In this document: positions 5,191-10,018 of the stretch, piece by piece
How the letters are laid out: the number at the start of each line of letters is the position of its first letter
Position numbering within the stretch: position 1 is the first letter of the stretch
Source: Actinomycetes bacterium
Lineage (GTDB): Bacteria; Actinomycetota; CADDZG01; JAHWKV01
Direction of reading: 5' to 3'
DNA length: 10,018 nt
Assembly: GCA_029263035.1 (NCBI GenBank)
Contig: JAJCYF010000074.1
Location: forward strand, 1 to 10,018
Notes under the pieces: generated by a model
Seen by the model: the letters and a program-made list of their open reading frames with translations, nothing else
Database searches by the model: none
Told to the model about the DNA's origin: nothing
Program-made: the position numbers and the translations under genes

Positions 5191-6192
5191 ATGAACGACT
5201 CCCTGAATGAAGTGGCCGCCGCGTTTCAGGCGTCGGCCGCCCTTCGAGGCAAGGCCTCCATCGGTCTGGTTTCGGAGGTTTTCGGGGCCGCCGACTGGCT
5301 GCACGGCCCCGGGGACGACACCGCGGTCGTCGAGTGCGGGAATGAGCGCGTACTGGTGGCGGGGGAGGCCATCTGGCCGCCGTTCGTCCAGGCGGATCCG
5401 TTCGGCGCCGGCATCGCATCGGTCGTGGCCAACGTCAACGACGTTGCGGCGATGGGAGGCAGGGCCCTCGCGCTGGTCGACCAGGTGGTGGCAACCGAGG
5501 AGGTCGCCCGCAGAGTTCTGGAGGGTATCCGCTTTGCCGCCGGCATCTACGGCCTGCCGGTTGTGGGTGGGCACCTGACCGTCTGGGGAGGCACGCCTTC
5601 GGTTTCCGCCTCGATAGTCGGCCGGGTGGCGCGGCCCCTGGCCTCGAGCTCGGTCGCGGCCGGGCAGGAGTGCCTGGTGGCGTACTGCCTTGAGGGCACG
5701 ATCCGAAAGGACTTTCCGTTCCTCTCCTCCATCAACGACCGGGGTGCCGACCTCGCCGGTGACGTGGGGGTGCTGGCGGAGCTGGCCGATGCCGGGCTGG
5801 TCGCGGCCGCCAAGGACGTGAGCATGGCCGGCACCCTTGGGTCCCTGGCGATGCTGCTCGAGCCGACCCGGTGCGGAGCAGTCGTGGACCTGGACCGGAT
5901 TCCGAAACCTGCCGGGGTGCGGCTGGCCGACTGGGTCTTGGTGTTTCCGACCTACGGATTCCTGATGACCGCGGCGGCAGATGATGTTGCGGTGGTCCGT
6001 GGACGATTTCACGAGCGGGGGCTTGCCTGTGAACGCATCGGCACCATCGACGGCTCCGGCCTTCTCAGGGTCCGCCTGGACGGCGAGGAGGCGGAGCTTC
6101 TCGACTTGAGCACGCAGACCGTGACCGGGCTTAATGCGCCGGCTCCGGCCGGGAAAGTGGAATCGCCATCTTCTGGTGCGGACGGCCGCTGA
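5191..6192 (+). CDS. AIR-synthase (PurM)-related protein, sll0787 / MSMEG_0567 C-terminal type
   Basis: A 333-aa member of the PurM/ThiL/SelD ATP-binding superfamily. The nucleotide-binding N-terminal domain has HGPGDDTAVVE (residues 38-48) and NVNDVAAMGGRAL (81-93). GGHLTVWGG follows at 126-134. The C-terminal half has KDVSMAGTLGSLAMLLEPT, typical of the second PurM lobe. The enzymes activate a carbonyl or carboxyl oxygen by phosphorylation, but this subfamily has no proven substrate. It belongs to the nitrilase-linked conserved cluster, where it is encoded next to, or fused to, a GNAT domain. Here it is separate, on the opposite strand, and overlaps the GNAT gene by 62 bp at the 3' ends. 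ATG at 5191 is chosen because homology begins there; upstream in-frame starts at 5143-5170 add a Trp-rich unlikely leader. Ribosome site is weak. Confidence 0.85.
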   Translation: MNDSLNEVAAAFQASAALRGKASIGLVSEVFGAADWLHGPGDDTAVVECGNERVLVAGEAIWPPFVQADPFGAGIASVVANVNDVAAMGGRALALVDQVVATEEVARRVLEGIRFAAGIYGLPVVGGHLTVWGGTPSVSASIVGRVARPLASSSVAAGQECLVAYCLEGTIRKDFPFLSSINDRGADLAGDVGVLAELADAGLVAAAKDVSMAGTLGSLAMLLEPTRCGAVVDLDRIPKPAGVRLADWVLVFPTYGFLMTAAADDVAVVRGRFHERGLACERIGTIDGSGLLRVRLDGEEAELLDLSTQTVTGLNAPAPAGKVESPSSGADGR

Positions 6193-6658
6193 AGTCGGCC
6201 AGGTCTCCTTCGGGGTGCCAGCCGAGGTAGCGGAAGAACACCACGTTCTGGGGCTGGATGTGGGCGATCATCTCCCGGCCCCCGAGCTCGCCGGCGGTCC
6301 TGACCGCGAACCTGACCAGCTTTGCCCCCATCATCTTGCGGAACTCCGGCAGCACGGCCAGCCGGTCGCCCTTCCACAGGCCCGGTTCCTCCAGCGGGTA
6401 GAGTCTGACCGCTCCGGCGGCGACGGAGCCGTACAGCCCCAGGGCGTGGATGGTCGCCGGGTTGTCGTCGTGCTCGTCCCGGTCCGACCCCTCGAAGAAC
6501 TCCTGCTCGCCGACGAAGATCTGGCTGCGGATCTCCATGTGGATGGCCACCTCCTCGGGGGTAGAGGCGGCGCGGACCGTAGACGCCAAACCGTCCCTCA
6601 GGGACGGCAGGGGGTCAGCTGACCTGGAGAATGGGGAGATTACGACGGGAGGAACCAT
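6131..6658 (-). CDS. GNAT-family N-acetyltransferase, MSMEG_0567 N-terminal type
   Basis: A 175-aa GNAT-fold protein. It shows EIRSQIFVGEQEFFEGSDRDEHDD, then GAVRLYPLEEPGLWKGDRLAVLPEFR, and MGAKLVRFAVRTAGELGGREMIAHIQPQNVVFFRYLGW, the last being the GNAT helix plus the 'N..F....GW' acyl-CoA end. The ending FSGRPHQKMAIPL also matches this nitrilase-cluster subfamily. It should transfer an acyl group from acyl-CoA to an unknown amine. The start is uncertain. ATG at 6658 overlaps the radical SAM gene by 44 bases and has a poor site (GAAGAG). TTG at 6589 lies behind AGGG and a hairpin, gives 152 aa and still keeps the whole domain. In Mycobacterium the homologue is fused to an AIR-synthase domain; here that domain is a separate, inverted gene. 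Confidence 0.82.
   Translation of the reverse strand: MVPPVVISPFSRSADPLPSLRDGLASTVRAASTPEEVAIHMEIRSQIFVGEQEFFEGSDRDEHDDNPATIHALGLYGSVAAGAVRLYPLEEPGLWKGDRLAVLPEFRKMMGAKLVRFAVRTAGELGGREMIAHIQPQNVVFFRYLGWHPEGDLADFSGRPHQKMAIPLSRPEPAH
6591..6607 (-). promoter_or_regulatory. Hairpin at the radical SAM / GNAT gene junction
   Basis: Perfect seven-base arms CCGTCCC/GGGACGG with a three-base loop lie just past the radical SAM stop. On the minus-strand message the hairpin would bury the AGGG in front of the alternative GNAT start at 6589. It could set the relative output of the two proteins or mark an RNA processing end. There is no U tract, so a terminator is less likely. Confidence 0.4.
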
Positions 6659-7769
6659 TTGACTCTTCACGTTCGAAGGCGCCCATACCGGAGCAGGCAT
6701 TACAGCGGGCGCATCCGGCCTTGACACTGGAGCTGTCGAAGCCGCTCTGCTTGAGGTACGGAACCACCTGCCGGTACATCGATTCGACGTAGTCCGGCGG
6801 GGGAGGCAGCAGATCCTGCAGGATGCTCCCGGGGATCGGCCGGATGGGAACCACAAACGGGTACACCCCCATGTCGATCGCCCTGCGGCATCCGTCGGCG
6901 GTCAACTTGGGGTCCTCGCCCATGCCGAGGATCACGTAGGTCGAGACCTGGCCCTCTCCGAATACCTCGACCGCCTTCTCCCAGGCGGTGAAGTAGGCCT
7001 CGATGCCCCGCTTCGCCTTGCCGGGGGCCACCCGGGCGAAGACCTCCGGGTCGAAAGATTCGACGTGCATGCCGACCGAGTCGACGCCCATCTCCTTCAC
7101 CTGCTCGAAGACCGAAAGGTCGTCGGGAGGCTCGAACTGTCCCTGCACCGGAAGCCCGCTGGATTCCTTGATCGCCTTGGCGCATTTGGCCAGGTAGAGG
7201 GCCCCCTTGTCCGGAGCGTTGTTGGTGCCGGTGGTGAGGGTGACGTCGACCGCTCCGTCCAGCTCTTTGGCGGCCTTGGAGACTTCGGCGAGCTGCCACG
7301 GGCGTTTCACCGGGATCGTCCGCCCGGCCTCCAGCGATAGCTCGATCCCGCAGAAGTGGCATTGGTCCTCGTTGCCCCAGTAGACGCAGGTCTGGATGAC
7401 GGTGCTGGCCAGAGAGTCCAGGTGGAGCAGTGCGATCTTCCAGTAGGGGATGCCGTCGGCCGTGGTCAGCTCGTAACACTTCGGCCGGGGAGGGACGGTG
7501 GCGGCGGCCAGCCTCTGCCCGTCGCGGTAAAGCTGCCAGCCGGACTCCTCCTCACGAAGGATGAAGGGGGAAGTGGCCACGAACTCGGCGCCGAAGGGAA
7601 AGGTCACCGGGATGCCTTCAATCCACATCATTCCGGCGTCGGAGGGGCCGGCGCCGCCGGTTCGTGCTCCGATGTCCTCTACCTGGACTCCGTACCGCTG
7701 AAGCTCGACCAGGAGCTTTCCCAGGTCGGGTTTTACGTCTGCAGCGCTGCCATCACCGTTGGGGCTCAT
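6615..7769 (-). CDS. Radical SAM protein, MSMEG_0568 type
   Basis: A 384-aa iron-sulfur enzyme. The presumed SAM-binding cluster ligands are Cys128, Cys137 and Cys140, spaced CX8CX2C (TCVYWGNEDQCHFCGIE) rather than the usual CX3CX2C. Downstream motifs fit the TIM-barrel: VDVTLTTGTNN, a GVDSVGMHVESFDPEVF strand, and QVSTYVILGMGED. A C-terminal CX2CX2C (Cys353, 356, 359, in GCARCNACSG) could hold an auxiliary cluster. Biotin-synthase-like subfamily features and the neighbours place it with the conserved nitrilase-cluster radical SAM protein, whose reaction is not established. ATG at 7769 has a strong GGAGGAG site. It is probably co-transcribed with the GNAT gene, which it overlaps or nearly abuts. 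It has a 179-base upstream region containing a promoter and a terminator-like stem. Confidence 0.87.
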   Translation of the reverse strand: MSPNGDGSAADVKPDLGKLLVELQRYGVQVEDIGARTGGAGPSDAGMMWIEGIPVTFPFGAEFVATSPFILREEESGWQLYRDGQRLAAATVPPRPKCYELTTADGIPYWKIALLHLDSLASTVIQTCVYWGNEDQCHFCGIELSLEAGRTIPVKRPWQLAEVSKAAKELDGAVDVTLTTGTNNAPDKGALYLAKCAKAIKESSGLPVQGQFEPPDDLSVFEQVKEMGVDSVGMHVESFDPEVFARVAPGKAKRGIEAYFTAWEKAVEVFGEGQVSTYVILGMGEDPKLTADGCRRAIDMGVYPFVVPIRPIPGSILQDLLPPPPDYVESMYRQVVPYLKQSGFDSSSVKAGCARCNACSGMGAFEREESNGSSRRNLPILQVS

Positions 7770-7854
7770 TCAGCTCCTCCGATTGGATTGAGGAATTGAA
7801 GCTGCTTTTGCTCAGCAACGTCGCGTGGGGTGGCCGTACCCTACCGCCCACCTT

Positions 7855-7887
7855 AAAAAACGTGCCTTAAACACTTTAAGAAACGTT
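7855..7887 (-). terminator. Stem-loop with U6 tract: terminator of the upstream operon or attenuator of the radical SAM operon
   Basis: An interrupted palindrome spans 7859-7887. Inner arms CTTAAA/TTTAAG flank a CAC loop, and outer arms AACGT/ACGTT are separated from them by two mismatched bases on each side; 11 of 13 arm positions pair. On the minus strand the stem runs straight into TTTTTT (7860-7855), as in an intrinsic terminator. It lies 62 bases past the stop of the 211-aa gene and about 90 bases before the radical SAM start. Confidence 0.6.
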
Positions 7888-7902
7888 CATGTCGCAACCG
7901 AT

Positions 7903-7932
7903 ATTCTCCGCCCGTTCTGCTCCGCCTGTCAA
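7903..7932 (-). promoter_or_regulatory. Promoter candidate for the radical SAM-GNAT operon
   Basis: On the minus strand a perfect TTGACA (7932-7927) is followed by an 18-base spacer and GAGAAT (7908-7903). The start would fall near 7896, just before the U-tailed stem-loop, making that element a possible attenuator in a leader of about 127 bases. A second, weaker -10 (TAGGGT, 7843-7838) lies past the stem but lacks a good -35. The rest of 7770-7948 is unusually AT-rich for the window and holds no gene. Confidence 0.5.
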
Positions 7933-7948
7933 AGGGGTTTAACGGCTC

Positions 7949-8584
7949 TTAACGAGCTTTTAATGATTCGATGGCCTGCTGCCAGTTCCGGTAGTCCGAG
8001 AAGCTCTGTCGCTCGCTGCTCGGGGCGTCCTCAAGCCATCCGCCGGTCTGCGGATCGAGCTTTACAACCTCAACTCCGTACTCGAATCCGTCGCCGGTTC
8101 CGTCCAGACTCTCCTCCACCCACGCATGGATTGCGGTGCCGTCGGCCAGGTCCATATCGATGCTGCGCCAGGGCGGGAACGGCATCGAAAGAAACGGAGG
8201 AGACCCCTCCAGGTCGACCCATCGGTCACCTCGGGCCCTCGCCTCTTCGATCCGCTCTTTTACGGCATCACGGCGCGTTTCGGCCAGGACCTCGCGGTAG
8301 CGAAGGCAGAACGCCGCGTCCACCGCGAGCTCAATATCGAGCCCCTGGGTCGGCAGCGACTGGGCCTCCGCCGCCGCGCCGGCGAAATCGAGGCCCTCGT
8401 CATACGTATCGACGAGGGCCTCGATATCCCGGACGGACCCCAGCTGGTCACAAATCCCGCGTACAAGCGACGTGTACCGTTCGTAGCTCGCAGGCGAGTT
8501 CAGCAGAGCCGGATAGAGCCGCTGCTCTGCGGCATTCCAGCGGCGAACCGCCTCCTGCTGTTTCAGTTTTGGGTTATGCGACAC
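7949..8584 (-). CDS. Hypothetical protein, 211 aa, in the usual nitrilase position
   Basis: I do not recognise a characterised family. It has no signal peptide or membrane segment and looks cytosolic. Residues about 8-60 read like a helical bundle (VRRWNAAEQRLYPALLNSPASYERYTSLVRGICDQLG). A charged helix follows (YREVLAETRRDAVKERIEEARARGDRW), then a strand-rich C-terminal half with LADGTAIHAWVEESLDG and EYGVEVVKLDPQTGGWLED. Nothing suggests nitrilase: there is no Glu-Lys-Cys triad or GxxxCWE-type motif. The start is GTG at 8584, the only start before the homologous-looking region, with only a weak GGTGG site. It follows the Sll0783-like gene by 33 bases on the same strand and so is probably in that operon. 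A U-tailed stem-loop lies 62 bases downstream. Confidence 0.72.
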   Translation of the reverse strand: MSHNPKLKQQEAVRRWNAAEQRLYPALLNSPASYERYTSLVRGICDQLGSVRDIEALVDTYDEGLDFAGAAAEAQSLPTQGLDIELAVDAAFCLRYREVLAETRRDAVKERIEEARARGDRWVDLEGSPPFLSMPFPPWRSIDMDLADGTAIHAWVEESLDGTGDGFEYGVEVVKLDPQTGGWLEDAPSSERQSFSDYRNWQQAIESLKAR

Positions 8585-8617
8585 AGACCACCGGATCTGC
8601 GAAGAACTCCCCGGCTT

Positions 8618-9103
8618 CTACAGGTTCCAGGTGTTCATCTGGAAGGCCTTCTCCCGCCACGCCGTCAGTGCCGCATCGGCAATGTCGCGTGGGTGGACCG
8701 GGATGACTCCCTCCATCATGTCGACCTCCCGCATGCCGTAGAGGGCTGCGGCGGAGAACCGGCAGGCGTAGACCTTGCCGCCCTCGTCCATGATCGTCTG
8801 CAACTGGTTGTTGTAGTTCATGTGGCCTGGGAAGGCGACATCCCCGACGTTGGGGAAACCACGGGTCGCCGACGCCATCAACGAAGCCGGTCCGAACAGG
8901 ACGAGGCTGACGTCGAAGCCCTTGCGGATCAGGCGGGTGGTGGTCAGCATGTTGACGATTCCGACCGACCCTTCGAAGGGGACGGTGTGCATGAAGACGT
9001 AGGCCTTCTCGCCCGCCTCTGCCTGGACGTCGGGAAAAACCTTGTCGTCGTAATCGACGATTGCCGAACCCTTCGGTACTCGCTCACCAACGATGTCTGC
9101 CAT
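8618..9103 (-). CDS. MSMEG_0572 / Sll0783 family nitrogen starvation response protein
   Basis: A 161-aa soluble protein with the features I know from this family: YDDKVFPDVQAEAGEKAYVF, HTVPFEGSVGIVNMLTTTRLIRKGF, LMASATRGFPNVGD, FPGHMNYNNQL, CRFSAAALYG and the C-terminal MNTWNL. The fold is probably DsrE-like. In Synechocystis the homologue Sll0783 is induced by nitrogen starvation and is needed for normal polyhydroxybutyrate accumulation; the biochemical role is unknown. In many bacteria it is the gene before the nitrilase of the Nit1 cluster. ATG at 9103 is preceded six bases upstream by AGGGAGG; a TTG at 9109 overlaps that site and is rejected. It lies 45 bases after the 81-aa gene and 33 bases before the 211-aa gene, so all probably share a message. 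Confidence 0.87.
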   Translation of the reverse strand: MADIVGERVPKGSAIVDYDDKVFPDVQAEAGEKAYVFMHTVPFEGSVGIVNMLTTTRLIRKGFDVSLVLFGPASLMASATRGFPNVGDVAFPGHMNYNNQLQTIMDEGGKVYACRFSAAALYGMREVDMMEGVIPVHPRDIADAALTAWREKAFQMNTWNL

Positions 9104-9148
9104 GCACAACCTCCCTTTACTCGGTGCGTCGTCGACTTGCTGCGACCT

Positions 9149-9394
9149 TCAACTCTTCTTGGTGCTTCCCCAATCCTTGTGGTGGCTGCCGGGCATCGCC
9201 ATCATCACCAGCTTGGTCAGCCGGTAGGGGAGCAGCCGGTAGATGGGAACGAAAAGGCGCCGGAAGAAGATGTCCTTGACGGTGGCTCCGACCAGCGGTG
9301 GTTCGGTTCCCATGTACTTGCGGGCCATCTCCTGCTGTGAAGCCTCCATCAGGTAGTGCTCGGAGTTGGTGCGAACCCACTCGAAGAACGCCAT
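9149..9394 (-). CDS. Hypothetical protein, 81 aa, coupled to the flavoprotein gene
   Basis: I do not recognise this protein. It starts MAFFEWVRTNSEHYLMEAS, continues through EMARKYMGTEPP, then a basic, aromatic stretch VKDIFFRRLFVPIYRLLPYRLTKLVMMAMPG, and ends SHHKDWGSTKKS. The middle could form an amphipathic helix that touches a membrane, but it is too charged for a normal spanning segment. No Cys is present. The ATG lies in a TGATG overlap with the flavoprotein stop and has no strong ribosome site of its own, so translation is probably coupled and the two products may form a complex. The tight coupling and the ordinary codon use argue that it is real. Confidence 0.7.
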   Translation of the reverse strand: MAFFEWVRTNSEHYLMEASQQEMARKYMGTEPPLVGATVKDIFFRRLFVPIYRLLPYRLTKLVMMAMPGSHHKDWGSTKKS

Positions 9395-10017
9395 CAGGAC
9401 TTCGCGTTGGCGAGGCCGTTCTGTGCGGCCATAGCGATCGGCTCGTTGAGGGCGCCGATCGGTGGTGAGTACACGTTCTCCATCCAGGCCAGGTCGTGAA
9501 GCGTGACTCCGGTCTTGACCGCCACCGCCAGGAAGTCGGCCCGCTCCTTGATGCCCTCGCCGCCCACCATCTGGGCGCCTATGAGCTTGAGCGATCCGGG
9601 CTCGGCCAGCAGCTTGACCCTCACCGGCTTCATGTCCGGGTAGTAGCGGGCCCGCGAGATGCCCTGCGCCACGCCCAGAACGAACGGGATGCCGAGGGCG
9701 GTGGCCAGCGTCTCACCGAAGGAGACACCGCCGATCATCCACTTGCCGGCGACCATTCCCCACGGGACGTAGACCGGCTGGTAGAGGCGGTCTCCGCCGG
9801 TTGCGCTGTTTCCGGCCACCTTGCCCTGCGCGTAGGCGTGGCTGCCGGAGAGGCCCTGGATCGGAATCTTGGTGATGCCGTGGGGCAGCTCGTTGCAGTC
9901 GCCGGCCGCGAACACCCCGGGCTTGGAGGTGGCCATCCGCTGGTCGACGATGATGCCGCCGGTTGAGCCGATGTCCAGCCCCGCCTCCCGGGCGAGCTTG
10001 TTGTTCGGCGTCTTGTG
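9394..10017 (-). CDS. Pyridine nucleotide-disulfide oxidoreductase, CoA-disulfide reductase / NADH oxidase type (C-terminal part)
   Basis: The frame enters from the right edge and gives the last 207 residues. It starts HKTPNNKLAREAGLDIG, followed by the FAD-contacting GVFAAGDCNEL motif. Next comes the dimerisation domain with FGETLATALGIPF, RARYYPDMKPVRVKL, LIGAQMVGGEGIKERADFLAVAVKTGVTLHDLAWMENVYSPPIG and a final ALNEPIAMAAQNGL. The YSPP turn near the end is typical of class III enzymes (CoA-disulfide reductase, NADH oxidase, polysulfide or persulfide reductase). These use NAD(P)H with a single Cys near the N-terminus, which lies outside the window, so the substrate cannot be chosen. It leads a likely operon with the 81-aa, Sll0783-like and 211-aa genes. 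It is not the MSMEG_0569-type flavoprotein often seen in Nit1 clusters. Confidence 0.85.
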   Translation of the reverse strand, partial: HKTPNNKLAREAGLDIGSTGGIIVDQRMATSKPGVFAAGDCNELPHGITKIPIQGLSGSHAYAQGKVAGNSATGGDRLYQPVYVPWGMVAGKWMIGGVSFGETLATALGIPFVLGVAQGISRARYYPDMKPVRVKLLAEPGSLKLIGAQMVGGEGIKERADFLAVAVKTGVTLHDLAWMENVYSPPIGALNEPIAMAAQNGLANAKS

Positions 10018-10018
10018 G

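Noticed and set aside
5128..6012. Long minus-strand open frame antisense to the AIR gene
   Set aside because: The composition is that of a GC-rich shadow frame, and the + strand carries clear PurM-family motifs over the same bases.
6613..6624. Perfect 12-bp palindrome GGTCAGCTGACC at the radical SAM stop
   Set aside because: A 12-bp perfect palindrome is expected a couple of times per 10 kb by chance, and there is no second copy.
6131..6856. Longer form of the GNAT protein starting at 6856
   Set aside because: The first 66 residues are a shadow of the radical SAM gene's 3' end with no GNAT similarity.
7770..7948. GlnR or NtcA nitrogen-control boxes in front of the radical SAM gene
   Set aside because: I looked for GTnAC-n6-GaAAC and GTA-n8-TAC patterns because of the nitrogen-starvation families and found no acceptable match by eye.
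7945..7961. GCTC/GAGC mini-hairpin with TTTT at the end of the 211-aa gene
   Set aside because: Only a four-base stem, and its T tract faces the + strand, where no gene needs ending.
7825..9340. Long + strand open frames (7825-8706 and 8126-9340)
   Set aside because: They lie antisense to the 211-aa and Sll0783-like genes, have Arg/Pro/Gly-rich shadow composition and no recognisable domain; the minus-strand genes have clear family matches and ribosome sites.

Overview
The window is a gene-dense stretch of a GC-rich bacterial chromosome. It has GTG and TTG starts, short intergenic gaps, TTGACA/TAnnnT promoters and several actinobacterial-looking families (TetR with a TetR_C-type ligand domain, DUF4386, a TrxR-like flavoprotein, GcvR-type ACT protein). 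A member of the Actinomycetota, probably a poorly studied lineage, is my best inference. No rRNA, tRNA, CRISPR, transposase or phage gene was seen.

Left part (1-3351): the tail of a thioredoxin-reductase-like flavoprotein converges on a small TetR-controlled regulon. A TetR repressor gene on the + strand diverges from a DUF4386 membrane protein gene. Behind that gene, on the same strand but with its own promoter, lies a two-gene unit: a zinc-less quinone-reductase-like MDR enzyme and a DUF3565-DUF1971 fusion protein. Five copies of a 13-bp palindrome (CTTACANTGTAAG type) lie in the tetR/DUF4386 and MDR promoter regions and nowhere else that I saw. At both minus-strand promoters one copy fills the -35/-10 spacer and a second lies 24 bp away over the expected transcription start. 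This looks like a self-contained, inducer-responsive detoxification or redox module.

Middle (3352-5150): three + strand genes. These are a 115-aa orphan with a TTG start and a strong Shine-Dalgarno site, a two-ACT-domain GcvR-like regulator, and a peptide deformylase whose GTG start shares one base with the gcvR stop. A 71-aa CooT-like small protein follows on the - strand.

Right part (5191-10017): a set of genes from the conserved nitrilase (Nit1/Nit1C; MSMEG_0566-0572; Synechocystis sll0783-sll0787) neighbourhood. It holds an AIR-synthase-like protein (sll0787/MSMEG_0567 C-terminal type), a GNAT acetyltransferase (MSMEG_0567 N-terminal type), a radical SAM protein (MSMEG_0568 type) and an MSMEG_0572/Sll0783 nitrogen-starvation protein. 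No nitrilase is present. A 211-aa protein of unknown function stands between the Sll0783-like and radical SAM genes, where nitrilase often lies. The AIR gene is inverted and overlaps the GNAT gene tail-to-tail by 62 bp. Upstream in the same direction are an 81-aa unknown and a CoA-disulfide-reductase/NADH-oxidase-type flavoprotein, joined by a TGATG overlap. This nitrilase-less, rearranged variant of a conserved cluster is the most interesting part of the window.
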